Below are positions 34,691-44,326 of a stretch of 64,000 bases of DNA, piece after piece. Every line of letters starts with the position of its first letter. Position 1 is the first letter of the stretch. The position numbers and the translations under genes are program-made. The stretch spans positions 394,261-458,260 of the forward strand of contig JAXLTD010000003.1 of the NCBI GenBank assembly GCA_046330225.1, read 5' to 3'. This DNA is from CANJIV01 sp046330225 (GTDB lineage Bacteria; Actinomycetota; Thermoleophilia; Solirubrobacterales; Solirubrobacteraceae). The notes below the pieces were generated by a model. That model did no database searches, had not been told where the DNA came from, and saw only the letters and a program-made list of their open reading frames with translations.

Positions 34691-35665
34691 TCACAGCGCC
34701 GGAGAGGCGGCGACGGCGGCGGCGACGACGGCGCGGCGGACCTCGGCGGCGTCGCTGCCCGCCGTCTCCGGTGCGAGCAGCAGCCGGTGGGCCAGCACCG
34801 GCTCGGCCAGGGCCTGGACGTCGTCGGGCAGCGCGTGATCGCGGCCGTCGAGCACCGCGCGGGCCTTCGCCGCCCGCAGCAGCATGAGGCTGGCCCGCGG
34901 GCTCGCCCCCAGCTCGACCCGGGCGTCGGCCCGCGTGCGGCGGCACAGCGCGACGACGTACTCGCGCAGCGCTGCGGACGCGTGCACCCGCACCGCGGCG
35001 TCCTGGAGCGCCAGAACCTCCGTGGGATCGGCGACGGGGCCAAGCTCGAGCACCTTGTCGCCGCCTTCGTGGCGGGCGAGCAGCTCCGCCTCGGCCGCCG
35101 GCGACGGGTAGCCGAGCTCGAGCCGGACCATGAAGCGGTCGACCTGGGCCTCGGGCAGCGGATAGGTCCCCTCGTATTCGACGGGGTTCTGCGTGGCGAG
35201 CACCAAGAACGGGCGTGCGAGCTCGTGCGTGTGGACGTCCACCGTCACGTGGCGCTCCTGCATGCATTCGAGCAGGCCCGACTGCGTCTTGGGCGAGGCC
35301 CGGTTGACCTCGTCCACGAGGACGACGTTCGCGAAGATCGGCCCGGGCCGGAACTCGAATCGCTGCTCGCGCTGGTTGTAGACGTTCGTGCCGACGATGT
35401 CGGCGGGCAGCAGGTCCGCCGTGCACTGGATCCGCGCGAACTGGCCGTCGATCGAGCGGGCGATCGCCCGGGCCAGGGCGGTCTTGCCGACTCCTGGGTA
35501 GTCCTCGATCAGCACGTGGCCCTCGGCGGCGAGGGCGATCAGGACGTTCGCGAGCACGTCGCGGCGCGCCTCGACGGCGCTCGCCACGTTGTCCGCGATG
35601 CGCCGGGCCGTCTCGGCCGCCGCCTCGAGCTGCGCGGGTTCAACCCGCTCCGGCAGCGGCTCCAT
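34691..35665 (-). CDS. MoxR-family AAA+ ATPase
   Basis: 324 aa. Walker A GVGKTALARAIA, Walker B VVLVDEVNRA, sensor-1 ATQNPVEYEGTYPLPEAQ and the typical IQCTADLLPADIVGTNVYN are all present. MoxR proteins act as chaperones activating or assembling partner proteins, here probably the DUF58/transglutaminase pair. The ATG at 35665 has AGGAG upstream. Its start overlaps the end of coaBC by 26 bases, so it is read from the same transcript. Confidence 0.95.
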   Translation of the reverse strand: MEPLPERVEPAQLEAAAETARRIADNVASAVEARRDVLANVLIALAAEGHVLIEDYPGVGKTALARAIARSIDGQFARIQCTADLLPADIVGTNVYNQREQRFEFRPGPIFANVVLVDEVNRASPKTQSGLLECMQERHVTVDVHTHELARPFLVLATQNPVEYEGTYPLPEAQVDRFMVRLELGYPSPAAEAELLARHEGGDKVLELGPVADPTEVLALQDAAVRVHASAALREYVVALCRRTRADARVELGASPRASLMLLRAAKARAVLDGRDHALPDDVQALAEPVLAHRLLLAPETAGSDAAEVRRAVVAAAVAASPAL

Positions 35666-36914
35666 CTCGCTCCTGGCTCGGGCGTGCGCGGCGCAGGCCC
35701 TCGACGGCATCGAGCACGGCGGCGGCGACCTGCGACTTGGCGGCCCGCGGCACGGGCTGCTCGCCCCCGGCGGTGACGATCACGACCTCGTTCTCGTCAG
35801 CATCGAACCCGATGCCGGGCCGGGAGATGTCGTTGAGGACGACCGCGTCGAGGCGCTTGCGCGCGAGCTTGCCCCGCGCGGCCTCGAGGCCCTCGCCGTG
35901 CTCGGCGGCGAAGCCGACGAGCGTCTGGCCGGCCCGGCGCCGGGCCCCGAGGGCGGCGAGCACGTCCTCGGTGCGCTCGAGGTGCAGGTCCAGCGTCGCG
36001 GCGTCCTTCTTCAGCTTCGTGCCGGCCGGAGCGGCGGGCCGGTAGTCCGCGACGGCGGCGGCCATGAGCAGGACGTCGGCGTCGCCGAACGCGCCGGCGC
36101 AGGCGCCGCGCAGCTCGGCCGCCGTCTCCACGTCGACGTAGCGGACTGCGGGGTTGCGCGCCAGGGACACGTTCGCGGCCACGACCGTCACGTCGGCGCC
36201 GCGCCGCGCGGCCTCGTCGGCCAGGGCGAAGCCCATGCGGCCCGAGGACCGGTTCCCGACGTAGCGGACGCTGTCGATCGGCTCCCGCGTGCCGCCCGCG
36301 CTCACCAGCACCCGCAGCCCGTCCCAGGGGCGCGGGGTGCCGGCGGGCACCACGGCCTCGACGGCGGCCAGCAGCTCCGCCGGCTCGCGCAGCCGGCCGA
36401 TGCCCCATTCGCCCTTGGAGCCCAGCGCACCGGTGCCGGGCTCCAGCACGGTGATGCCGCGCTCGCGCAGCGTGGCGAGGTTGGCCTGCGTGGCGGCGGC
36501 CAGGTACATCTGGTCGTTCATCGCGGGGGCCACGAGCACCGGGCACGAGGCGGCCAGCGCCGCGGTGGCCAGGATGCCGTCGGCGAGGCCCGCCGCCAGC
36601 TTGGCGATCGTGTTCGCCGACGCGGGGGCGATCAGGAACGCATCGGCGTTGCGGACCAGCTCGAGGTGCGAGACCGGATCGTGGTCCGGCGCCGGCTGGT
36701 CGGGAAAGGCGCCGCGGGCCGGATCGCGCTCGAACTCCGAGACGAGGACCGGCGCCCCCGTGAGCCCCTCGAACGAGGCCCGCCCGACGAACCGCTCGCT
36801 CGCCGGCGTCTGGACGACCCGCACCGCGTGGCCGGCCTTGGTGGCCAGCCGCACGAATTCAAGGGCCTTGTAGGCGGCGATGCCGCCCGTCACCCCGAGG
36901 AGCACCCGCGCCAT
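35640..36914 (-). CDS. coaBC: Bifunctional phosphopantothenoylcysteine decarboxylase / phosphopantothenate-cysteine ligase
   Basis: 424 aa for two steps of coenzyme A synthesis. The N-terminal flavoprotein (CoaC) has VLLGVTGGIAAYKALEFVR, APASANTIAKLAAGLAD and PAMNDQMY. The segment matching the E. coli Cys clamp reads GSKGEWGIGRL and has no Cys, an actinobacterial feature as far as I recall. The C-terminal ligase (CoaB) has VLVSAGGTREPIDSVRYVGN, SSGRMGFALA and AAVADYRP. Follows rpoZ and precedes moxR. Confidence 0.95.
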   Translation of the reverse strand: MARVLLGVTGGIAAYKALEFVRLATKAGHAVRVVQTPASERFVGRASFEGLTGAPVLVSEFERDPARGAFPDQPAPDHDPVSHLELVRNADAFLIAPASANTIAKLAAGLADGILATAALAASCPVLVAPAMNDQMYLAAATQANLATLRERGITVLEPGTGALGSKGEWGIGRLREPAELLAAVEAVVPAGTPRPWDGLRVLVSAGGTREPIDSVRYVGNRSSGRMGFALADEAARRGADVTVVAANVSLARNPAVRYVDVETAAELRGACAGAFGDADVLLMAAAVADYRPAAPAGTKLKKDAATLDLHLERTEDVLAALGARRRAGQTLVGFAAEHGEGLEAARGKLARKRLDAVVLNDISRPGIGFDADENEVVIVTAGGEQPVPRAAKSQVAAAVLDAVEGLRRARPSQERDGAAAGAG

Positions 36915-36945
36915 CGTCCCCCCGTCCGCCCGGCGGCCCTTCGGC

Positions 36946-37173
36946 CTACCGGTAGTTGAACTTCAGCTTGCCCTCGGCCACTTCCTCGAGGGCGATCGTG
37001 AGGTAGTTCTTGGACCGCGTGTCGACCATGGGCGGCGGGAACTCGTCGAACGTCCCCTCGCCGAGGTTGTGGTAGTACGAGTTGATCTGGCGCGCCCGCT
37101 TGGCGGCGACGATCACGCTCGCGTAGTTCGAGTCGACTTGGTCGAGCAGCTTGTCGATGCGGGGTGAGATCAC
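36946..37173 (-). CDS. rpoZ: RNA polymerase omega subunit
   Basis: 75 aa with RIDKLLDQVDSNYASVIVAA and AKRARQINSYYHNLGEG, typical of actinobacterial omega (the family RxRQI motif becomes KRARQIN). It stabilises the beta-prime subunit. It sits between gmk and coaBC, the standard actinobacterial order. Complete. Confidence 0.95.
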   Translation of the reverse strand: MISPRIDKLLDQVDSNYASVIVAAKRARQINSYYHNLGEGTFDEFPPPMVDTRSKNYLTIALEEVAEGKLKFNYR

Positions 37174-37239
37174 AGAAATCTGGTGCCTTTCGTCCGGGCC
37201 GCCCAGTGTAGCGGGGCCGCCGTCAGCGCCTGAACGCCG

Positions 37240-37800
37240 TCATGCGGCGGCCAGCTCGGCGCGGACGATCGCCTCGAGCGCGTCGGCGGCCTCGTCGAGG
37301 CGGTCGTTGCAGACGCGGTGGGCGAACTCGTGCCCGGCCGCCAGCTCCGCCCGGGCGGTCTGCAGCCGGGCCTCGATCTGCTCGGGGCCGTCAGTCCCCC
37401 GCCCGATCAGCCGGGTGCGCAGCGCCGCCTCGGACGGGGGCTCGATGAAGACCTGGACGGCGTCCGGCATCGCCTCACGAATCTGGCGGGCCCCCTGGAC
37501 CTCGATCTCCAGCACCACCGGCGCGCCGGCGTCCAGGCGCCGCTGGAGCTCAGAACGGAGCGTGCCGTAGCGGTGGCCGGCGTAGCTGGCGTGCTCGACG
37601 AAGTCCCCGGCGGCGATCCGGGCGTCGAACTGCGCACCGGAGAGGAAGTGGTAGTCGACCCCGTCGGTCTCGCCGGGCCGCGGGGCGCGCGTCGTCGCCG
37701 ACACGGACAGCTCGAGCTCCGGGATGCGCTCGCGCAGCGCCCGGATCAGCGTCCCCTTGCCGACCCCCGACGGGCCGGTGATGACGAACACGCGGGCCAC
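37240..37800 (-). CDS. gmk: Guanylate kinase
   Basis: 186 aa, phosphorylates GMP to GDP. P-loop ITGPSGVGKGTLI, GMP-binding SATTRAPRPGETDGVDYHFL and FVEHASYAGHRYGT are all visible. Standard length. Upstream gene is mihF, downstream rpoZ. Confidence 0.97.
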   Translation of the reverse strand: MARVFVITGPSGVGKGTLIRALRERIPELELSVSATTRAPRPGETDGVDYHFLSGAQFDARIAAGDFVEHASYAGHRYGTLRSELQRRLDAGAPVVLEIEVQGARQIREAMPDAVQVFIEPPSEAALRTRLIGRGTDGPEQIEARLQTARAELAAGHEFAHRVCNDRLDEAADALEAIVRAELAAA

Positions 37801-37844
37801 TGGGCGCGGAAGCTAGACGGCGTCGTCCGCAGCCGGCCGGACCA

Positions 37845-38210
37845 CTAGCGGCGCAGGAGCGTGACGAGCTCGCTGCGCTGGCGCTCGGAGAGCCCGCCGA
37901 TCGTCTTGCTCGGCGAGATCCGGCAGGTCGTGAGGACCTTGTTGACCTTGACCCGCCCGTACTTCGGCACCGCCAGGAGGATGTCGAAGACCTTGGCCGT
38001 CTCCAGGAACTCCGGCGGATCGAGCAGGAGCGCGTGGATCGTGACGCGGCCGCCCTTGAGATCGCGCTTGAGCTGGGCCCGCCGCGAGCGGATCTCGTTG
38101 GCCCGCTGGAGGGCGTCCATCCGCTGGGTCAGGGACCGCTCGGGGGCCGAAGCGTGGGTCTGGGGCGTGGTGGGCGCCGAGGCCGGCATGGCGAGCGATA
38201 CTGCCAACAT
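37845..38210 (-). CDS. mihF: Actinobacterial integration host factor (mIHF)
   Basis: 121 aa. The C-terminal helix-2-turn-helix core reads VFDILLAVPKYGRVKVNKVL, TTCRISPSKTIGGLSERQR and ends in LLRR, matching the nucleoid-associated mIHF adjoining gmk in mycobacteria and streptomycetes. The region RRAQLKRDLKGGRVTIHALL corresponds to its basic helix. The N-terminal 25 residues are Ala/Thr-rich and could reflect a later start (ATG 38189). It bends DNA and assists phage integration in mycobacteria, which is of interest given the tRNA-integrated element in this window. Confidence 0.88.
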   Translation of the reverse strand: MLAVSLAMPASAPTTPQTHASAPERSLTQRMDALQRANEIRSRRAQLKRDLKGGRVTIHALLLDPPEFLETAKVFDILLAVPKYGRVKVNKVLTTCRISPSKTIGGLSERQRSELVTLLRR

Positions 38211-38291
38211 CGCCAGCGGGAGGCAAGCCGGATTCGCCGAATTCGCCTCTACCTCACGTTGAGGTCGATACTTCTTGAGGTCCCTTGATGC

Positions 38292-39245
38292 CTATCCCCG
38301 TGTTTGCTGGGGGTTTTCGTGTCCCGCCCGCGAATCCGGCGCGTTCCAGCCACAGGAATCCGGAAATGTCCGCTCCTTGCGGACAAGTGCCTCGAGTTCG
38401 GCCGCGACGCGCGCCCCCGCGCGCGGGTCCCGGAAGCTCTCGGTGCCCACCGCGACCAGGGTCGCGCCCGCCCGCAGGACATCCCGGGCGTGGACGCCGG
38501 TCTGGACGCCTCCCATGCCCACGATCGGGATCGAAACGCGAGCCGCGACCTCGTGGATCTGCGCGAGGGCGACCGCGCGGATCGCCGGGCCGGACACACC
38601 GCCCGTCCCGCCCCCGAGCCATGGGGCGCCGGTCGCGGGGTGCAGGGCCATGCCGCGCAGCGTGTTGACGAGCGACACGGCGTCGGCCCCGTGGGCCTCG
38701 GCAGCGGAGGCCACCGCGCCGACGTCGGTGGCGTTGGGCGTGAGCTTGACGACGAGCGGCTTGGCGGTGAGCGGGCGCACGCGGTCGAGCAGCGCGGCGA
38801 TCTCCGCCGGGTCGGCCCCCATGACGAGGCCGCTCTTCACGTTGGGGCAGGAGACGTTCAGCTCCAGGCCCGCCGCCTCGGGCCGCGCGGCCACGGCGGA
38901 CACGAGCTCCCCGACGTGCTCCGGAGAGTCCCCCATCACGTTGACGATCAGCGGGACCGGCAGCTGCGCCAGCTGGGGCAGGTCGTCCGCGAGGTAGCCA
39001 TCCAGGCCGCGGTTCGGCAGGCCGATCGAGTTGATGAGCCCCGCCGGCGCCTCCCACAGCCGGGGCGGCGGGTTCCCCGGCCGGGGTTCGCGGGTGATGG
39101 TCTTGGAGACGTAGGCGGCGAACGGGAAGTCGTGCAGCACGGCGTCCCCGAAGGTCCGGCGCGCCGCGAGCGCATCGAAGGTCCCGGACCCGTTCACGAC
39201 GGGGTGCGCGAGCTCCAGCCCGCAGAAGGCGACCGGCCCGCTCAA
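38292..39245 (-). CDS. pyrD: Dihydroorotate dehydrogenase, class 1B catalytic subunit
   Basis: 317 aa, FMN barrel. VVNGSGTFDA, the catalytic segment LELNVSCPNVKSGLVMG (Cys active base), KLTPNATDVG and GGGTGGVSGPAIRAVAL are all present. Class 1B uses NAD via the PyrK subunit encoded directly upstream. The TTG at 39245 overlaps the pyrK stop (TTGA); longer readings of the frame are antisense-derived and Arg-rich. Last gene of the pyr operon. Confidence 0.94.
   Translation of the reverse strand: MSGPVAFCGLELAHPVVNGSGTFDALAARRTFGDAVLHDFPFAAYVSKTITREPRPGNPPPRLWEAPAGLINSIGLPNRGLDGYLADDLPQLAQLPVPLIVNVMGDSPEHVGELVSAVAARPEAAGLELNVSCPNVKSGLVMGADPAEIAALLDRVRPLTAKPLVVKLTPNATDVGAVASAAEAHGADAVSLVNTLRGMALHPATGAPWLGGGTGGVSGPAIRAVALAQIHEVAARVSIPIVGMGGVQTGVHARDVLRAGATLVAVGTESFRDPRAGARVAAELEALVRKERTFPDSCGWNAPDSRAGHENPQQTRG
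38296..38317 (+). terminator. Plus-oriented terminator-like hairpin at the pyrD 3' end
   Basis: CCCC-(9 bases)-GGGG followed by GTTTTCG reads as an intrinsic terminator on the plus strand, but no plus-strand gene precedes it. It overlaps the last codons of pyrD. It may block antisense transcription, or the dyad may serve the minus strand. The 81 bases up to mihF contain no gene; the mihF promoter should be here but is not evident. Confidence 0.3.
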
Positions 39246-40048
39246 TGCCCGGCTCCGGCCACGAGGGCGGACTCGAGGTCGGCGGCGTCCAGCACCGGCC
39301 CGTCCACGCACAGCCGCACGTAGCCGCGGCGGGTCGGCACGACGCACCCGTAGCAGGCGCCGAAGCCGCAGGCCATCCCGGACTCGAGCGCCAGCTGGGC
39401 CGGCACGCTGCGCTGCGCGCACAGCGAGCGGACGGCCTCGAGCATCGCCGGCGGGCCGCAGGCGTAGACGGTGGCCTGCGGATCCTCGTCGAGCGCCTCG
39501 TCGAGCAGATCGGTCACGCGGCCGGGGCGGCCGGCGCTGCCGTCGTCAGTGGCGACACGGGGGCCGATGAGCAGCTCGGCGGCCTCGGCGTGCGCCGCCG
39601 TCCGGAACCCGAGCAGGGCCTGGGCCCGCGCCGGCCCGAGCTCCTGCTGCCACGCCGCCAGCGGCACGATGCCGACGCCCCCGCCGGCGAGCAGCGCCGT
39701 CCCGCCGCCGTCCGGCGGGGCGAACCCCACGCCGAGCGGGCCGGTGAGCCACAGGCCGTCGCCGGGTTCGAGCGCGGCGAGCCGGTGCGTCCCGGGGCCG
39801 ACGTCCTCGAGCAGGAACGAGAGCGAGCCCGCGCCGGCCTCGAGGTAGGAGAAGGCCCGCGGAAGAAACGGCCGCTCGTCGGCGCCCGCGCCCCACCCCT
39901 CGGCCGCGGCCAGCATGTAGAACTGGCCCGGTCGCGGGGCCGGCCCGCCGGGGTCGGTCACGGCGAGGATCCGGTACGGGCCGGCCTCCCGGACGCTCGT
40001 CACCGCGCTGCGGCGCCGGCCGAACGGGGCGAACGTCCGGCGGCTCAC
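39242..40048 (-). CDS. pyrK: Dihydroorotate dehydrogenase electron-transfer subunit
   Basis: 268 aa. FAD domain (AFSYLEAGAGSLSFLLEDVG), NAD domain (TALLAGGGVGIVPLAAW, VYACGPPAMLEAV) and a C-terminal [2Fe-2S] site CGFGACYGCVVPTRRGYVRLC with four Cys. It passes electrons from dihydroorotate via PyrD to NAD. The GTG at 40048 overlaps the carB stop (GTGA). Confidence 0.93.
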   Translation of the reverse strand: MSRRTFAPFGRRRSAVTSVREAGPYRILAVTDPGGPAPRPGQFYMLAAAEGWGAGADERPFLPRAFSYLEAGAGSLSFLLEDVGPGTHRLAALEPGDGLWLTGPLGVGFAPPDGGGTALLAGGGVGIVPLAAWQQELGPARAQALLGFRTAAHAEAAELLIGPRVATDDGSAGRPGRVTDLLDEALDEDPQATVYACGPPAMLEAVRSLCAQRSVPAQLALESGMACGFGACYGCVVPTRRGYVRLCVDGPVLDAADLESALVAGAGH

Positions 40049-43000
40049 CGGACAGGCGCCCCGTGCCCCGCCGCCGCCGCGGCCGCCGGACCCCCGGGTC
40101 CGCGGTGCAGGTCCTGGAGGGAGACCACCGATTCGTCGCCCTGGCGCGCGGCGGCGACCGCGCGGGCGGCGGCGATGCCGCCGGAGAGCGTCGTGATGCA
40201 GGGAATGCCGCGGGCGACCGCCGCACGGCGGATCTCCCAGCCGTCGGCGCGGGCCGCCGTGCCGGTCGGCGTGTTGATGACGAGGTCGATGTCGCCGCGC
40301 TCGATCCAGTCCACGACGTGCGGGGACCCCTCCCCCAGCTTGTTGAGCGTCACGACCGGCACGCCCATGCGGGCCAAGGACTGGGCGGTGCCGCGGGTCG
40401 CCACGATCTGGAACCCCAAGTCGTGCAGCTGGGCAGCGATCGCCAGGGCCCCGGGCTTGTCGGAGTCCGCGACGGTGATGAAGACCGTGCCGCCGTCGGG
40501 CAGCAGCGCGCCCGCCGCAGCCTGGGCCTTGGCGAAGGCCGTCGGAAAGTCCCGCCCGACGCCCATGACCTCCCCGGTCGAGCGCATCTCGGGGCCCAGG
40601 AGCGCATCGGAGCCGGAGAACCGGTCGAACGGCAGGACCGCCTCCTTGACCGACACGTGGGCCAGCTCGCGCTCGTCGGGCAGGCCGAGGTCGCCGATCC
40701 GCTCGCCGAGCATCACCCGGCAGGCCAGCTTGGCCAGCGGGACGCCGGTCGCCTTCGACACGAACGGGACCGTGCGCGAGGCCCGGGGGTTGGCCTCGAT
40801 CACGTACAGCTCGTCGCCGGCCACCGCGTACTGCACGTTCATGAGGCCCACGACGCCGAGCTCGAGCGCGATCCCCTCGGTGTGCGCGCGGATCTGGTCG
40901 AGCATCTCGCCGCCGAGGCTGTGGGGCGGCAGCACGCAGGCCGAGTCCCCCGAGTGGATGCCGGCCTCCTCGACGTGCTGCATGATCCCGCCGATCCAGA
41001 CCGTCTCGCCGTCGCAGAGCGCGTCGACGTCGACCTCCACCGCGTTCTCCAGGAAGCGGTCCAGGAAGATCTCCTTGCCGCCGCCGTGGGCCTCGTGGGC
41101 GGCCCGGTCCAGGTAGGCCCGCAGCCCCGCCTCGTCGTAGACGATCTCCATCGCCCGGCCGCCGAGCACGTAGCTCGGCCGCACGAGCAGCGGGAACCCG
41201 ACCCCGGGCGCCGCGGCCAAGGCCTGCTCGGGCGAGAGCGCCGTCGCGAACGGGGGGGCCTGGTAGCCCAGCCGGGCCAGCAGCTCGCCGAAGCGGCCGC
41301 GGTCCTCGGCGAGGTCGATCGCCTCGACGCTCGTGCCGAGCAGCCTGACCCCGGCGGCCTCGAGCCCGGCGGCCAGGCGCAGCGGCGTCTGGCCGCCGAA
41401 CTGCACGATCACCCCTTCGGGCTGCTCGACCTCGATGACGGCCAGGACGTCCTCGAGCGTGAGCGGCTCGAAATACAGGCGATCGGAGGTGTCGTAGTCG
41501 GTCGAGACCGTCTCGGGGTTGCAGTTGATCATCACCGCATCCCGGCCGGATTCGCGCACGCACATCGCCGCGTGCACGCAGCAGTAGTCGAATTCGATGC
41601 CCTGGCCGATGCGGTTGGGGCCGGCACCGAGGATCACGACGCTCGGGCGCTCCCCGCGGACGACCTCGCCGGCCAGGCCGGCCGGGCCGGGGCGCTCCCA
41701 GGCGCTGTAGAAGTACGGCGTCTCGGCGGCGAACTCGGCGGCGCAGGTGTCGACGGACTTGAACGTCCGCTCGCCGGCGAAGGGCGCCTCCGGATCGGCC
41801 GCCAGTTCCTGCAGCTCGCGGAGGAACCAGGGGTCGATGGCGGTGCGCGCGTGCAGGTCCTCGATCCCGGCGCCGCGCCGCAGCGCCTCGAGCAGCAGGT
41901 CGAACCGGTCGGCGCCCGGCTGGGCCGCGGCCTCGAGCAGCTCGGCGTCGCCAAGGCGCAGGTCGGCGGGCGAGTCCAGCTCCCGCGAGCGCATCGCCTT
42001 GGCGAAGGCCTGCTGGAACGTGCGGCCGATCGCCATGACCTCGCCGACGGACTTCATGTGGGTGGTCAGCCCCGCGTCGACGCCCGGGAACTTCTCGAAG
42101 GCGAACCGCGGCCACTTCACGACGGCGTAGTCGATCGCGGGCTCGAAGCTCGCGGGCGTGCGCCGGGTGATGTCGTTGTCGATCTCCTCCAGCGCGTAGC
42201 CCACCGCCAGCCGGGCCGCGATCTTGGCGATCGGAAAGCCGGTCGCCTTCGAGGCCAGCGCGCTGGACCGCGACACGCGCGGGTTCATCTCGATGACGAT
42301 GATCTCCTCGGTCGCCGGGTTGACCGCGAACTGCACGTTCGAGCCGCCGGTCTCCACGCCGACCGCGCGAATCGCGGCGATGGCCTGGTCGCGCAGCCGC
42401 TGGTAGAGCTTGTCGGTGAGCGTCTGCTGGGGGGCGACGCACACCGAGTCGCCCGTGTGGACGCCCATCGGGTCGAGGTTCTCGATCGAGCAGATGATCA
42501 CGACGTTGTCGTTGCGGTCGCGCATGACCTCCAGCTCGAACTCGCCCCAGCCGAGGACCGACTCGTCCAGCAGGATCTGGCTGATCGGCGAGGCGGCGAG
42601 CCCGCTGGCGACGATGCGGCGGAACTCCTCCTCGGTCCGGGCGATCCCGCCGCCGCGCCCGCCGAGGGTGAAGGCCGGGCGGATGATGATCGGCAGGCCG
42701 ATGCCGGTCAGGGCCGCCTCGGCCTCCTGCGCCGTGTGGGCGATCGCGCTGCGCGGGACGCGCAGGCCCGCCCCGGCCATCGTCTCGCGGAAGAGGTCGC
42801 GGTCCTCGGCGCGCCCGATCGCGTCGTAGTCGGCGCCGATCAGCTCGACGCCGTGGCGCGCGAGCGTCCCGTCCTCGTGCAGCGTGCGGGCGAGGTTCAG
42901 CGCCGTCTGGCCGCCCAGCGTCGGGAGCAGCGCGTCGGGGCGCTCCTTGGCGATCACGGCGGCCACGGCGCCCGGGGTGAGCGGCTCCACGTAGGTGGCG

Positions 43001-43185
43001 GTCGCGAACTCGGGGTCGGTCATGATCGTCGCCGGGTTCGAGTTCACCAGCACGACCTCGTAGCCCTCCTCCATCAGGACCTTGCACGCCTGGGTCCCGG
43101 AGTAGTCGAACTCGGCGGCCTGCCCGATCACGATCGGGCCCGAGCCGATGAGCATGATCCGGTGGATGTCGTCGCGGCGGGGCAT
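40045..43185 (-). CDS. carB: Carbamoyl-phosphate synthase large subunit
   Basis: 1046 aa. Two ATP-grasp halves (GSGPIVIGQAAEFDYSGTQA; GAGPNRIGQGIEFDYCCVHA), the oligomerisation domain, and an MGS-like allosteric domain at the C-terminus (VFITVADSDKPGALAIA). It makes carbamoyl phosphate for pyrimidines and arginine. It begins 4 bases after carA and overlaps pyrK by 4. Full length; a competing long frame on the same strand is Arg-rich and rejected. Confidence 0.98.
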   Translation of the reverse strand: MPRRDDIHRIMLIGSGPIVIGQAAEFDYSGTQACKVLMEEGYEVVLVNSNPATIMTDPEFATATYVEPLTPGAVAAVIAKERPDALLPTLGGQTALNLARTLHEDGTLARHGVELIGADYDAIGRAEDRDLFRETMAGAGLRVPRSAIAHTAQEAEAALTGIGLPIIIRPAFTLGGRGGGIARTEEEFRRIVASGLAASPISQILLDESVLGWGEFELEVMRDRNDNVVIICSIENLDPMGVHTGDSVCVAPQQTLTDKLYQRLRDQAIAAIRAVGVETGGSNVQFAVNPATEEIIVIEMNPRVSRSSALASKATGFPIAKIAARLAVGYALEEIDNDITRRTPASFEPAIDYAVVKWPRFAFEKFPGVDAGLTTHMKSVGEVMAIGRTFQQAFAKAMRSRELDSPADLRLGDAELLEAAAQPGADRFDLLLEALRRGAGIEDLHARTAIDPWFLRELQELAADPEAPFAGERTFKSVDTCAAEFAAETPYFYSAWERPGPAGLAGEVVRGERPSVVILGAGPNRIGQGIEFDYCCVHAAMCVRESGRDAVMINCNPETVSTDYDTSDRLYFEPLTLEDVLAVIEVEQPEGVIVQFGGQTPLRLAAGLEAAGVRLLGTSVEAIDLAEDRGRFGELLARLGYQAPPFATALSPEQALAAAPGVGFPLLVRPSYVLGGRAMEIVYDEAGLRAYLDRAAHEAHGGGKEIFLDRFLENAVEVDVDALCDGETVWIGGIMQHVEEAGIHSGDSACVLPPHSLGGEMLDQIRAHTEGIALELGVVGLMNVQYAVAGDELYVIEANPRASRTVPFVSKATGVPLAKLACRVMLGERIGDLGLPDERELAHVSVKEAVLPFDRFSGSDALLGPEMRSTGEVMGVGRDFPTAFAKAQAAAGALLPDGGTVFITVADSDKPGALAIAAQLHDLGFQIVATRGTAQSLARMGVPVVTLNKLGEGSPHVVDWIERGDIDLVINTPTGTAARADGWEIRRAAVARGIPCITTLSGGIAAARAVAAARQGDESVVSLQDLHRGPGGPAAAAAAGHGAPVR

Positions 43186-43189
43186 GGGG

Positions 43190-44326
43190 CTACGCGGCGG
43201 CCGCGATCTGGTCCAGGAACCGGTCGAAGAGGTAGAGCGAGTCGTGCGGACCCGGCCCCGCTTCGGGGTGGTACTGCACGGTCGCCCCGGGCACGTCGAG
43301 GAGCGCGAGGCCTTCCACCGTGCGGTCGTAGAGGTTCAGGTGCGTCAGCTGCGCAGCGCCGAAGTCGGTCTCCCAGCGGACCGGCTCGTCGCCGGGGATC
43401 GTGTGGCCCCCGTCCGGGCCCAGCACCGCGAAGCCGTGGTTCTGGCTCGTGATCTCGATGCGGCCGGTCGTGAGGTCCTTGACCGGGTGGTTGGAGCCGC
43501 GGTGCCCGAACGGCAGCTTGAAGGTCTCCAGGCCGACGGCGCGGCACAGGAGCTGGTGGCCCAGGCAGATGCCGAACACCGGCGCGGTGCCGACCAGGCC
43601 GCGCAGCGTCTCCACGACGTAGCCGAGCGCCGCCGGGTCGCCCGGGCCGTTGGCGAGGAAGAACGCGTCGGCGCCGGTGGCGCGCAGCTCCTCGGAGCCC
43701 GCCGTGCAGGGGTGCAGCTCCACGGTGGCGCCGCGCTGGCGGAGGTTCGCGACGATCGAGGCCTTGATCCCGGTGTCGATCGCGGCGATCCGCGGGCCGC
43801 CCGCCGGGGCGCCGGGGAGCGGCGCGAGGATCTCGGCCGTGGCGGGCGTCACCTCGCGGGCCAGGTCGCGCCCGGCCATCGGCGGCTCGGCGGCGATGAG
43901 CGCCTGCGCCTCGGGCTCGGCGAGGCCGCCGGGGAAGACGCCGCCGCGCATCGCGCCGGCGTCGCGGATGTGGCGCACCAGCGCGCGCGTGTCGACGCCG
44001 GAGATCGCCGGGATGCCGCAGTCGCGCAGCCAGTCCAGCCAGCCGCCCTCGGCGCCCGGGGCGTCCTCGCGGTTGACCGCGGCGCGCATGATCGCGGCCC
44101 GGGCGTGGATGCGGTCGGACTCCATCGCCTCGGACCCGACGCCGTAGTTGCCGACGTGCGGCGCGGTGAAGGTGATGAGCTGGCCGGCGAACGAGGGGTC
44201 GGTGACCGCCTCCTGGTAGCCGGACATCGACGTCGTGAAGACGACCTCGCCGACCGCGACCCCGTCGGCCCCGCAGGCCACGCCGTCGAAGCGGGTCCCG
44301 TCCTCGAGCAGCACGAAGGCGCTCAC
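43190..44326 (-). CDS. carA: Carbamoyl-phosphate synthase small subunit
   Basis: 378 aa. CarA N-domain (FVLLEDGTRFDGVACG, FTTSMSGYQEAVTDPSF) and a class I glutaminase with Cys in PVFGICLGHQLLC and His/Glu in VQYHPEAGPGP. The GTG at 44326 overlaps the stop of the isochorismatase-like gene. It channels ammonia to CarB. Confidence 0.97.
   Translation of the reverse strand: MSAFVLLEDGTRFDGVACGADGVAVGEVVFTTSMSGYQEAVTDPSFAGQLITFTAPHVGNYGVGSEAMESDRIHARAAIMRAAVNREDAPGAEGGWLDWLRDCGIPAISGVDTRALVRHIRDAGAMRGGVFPGGLAEPEAQALIAAEPPMAGRDLAREVTPATAEILAPLPGAPAGGPRIAAIDTGIKASIVANLRQRGATVELHPCTAGSEELRATGADAFFLANGPGDPAALGYVVETLRGLVGTAPVFGICLGHQLLCRAVGLETFKLPFGHRGSNHPVKDLTTGRIEITSQNHGFAVLGPDGGHTIPGDEPVRWETDFGAAQLTHLNLYDRTVEGLALLDVPGATVQYHPEAGPGPHDSLYLFDRFLDQIAAAA

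Noticed and set aside
39242..43087. 1281-aa minus-strand frame spanning the carB region
   Set aside because: Only its last about 268 residues (PyrK) are protein-like; the rest is an Arg-rich shadow of carB.
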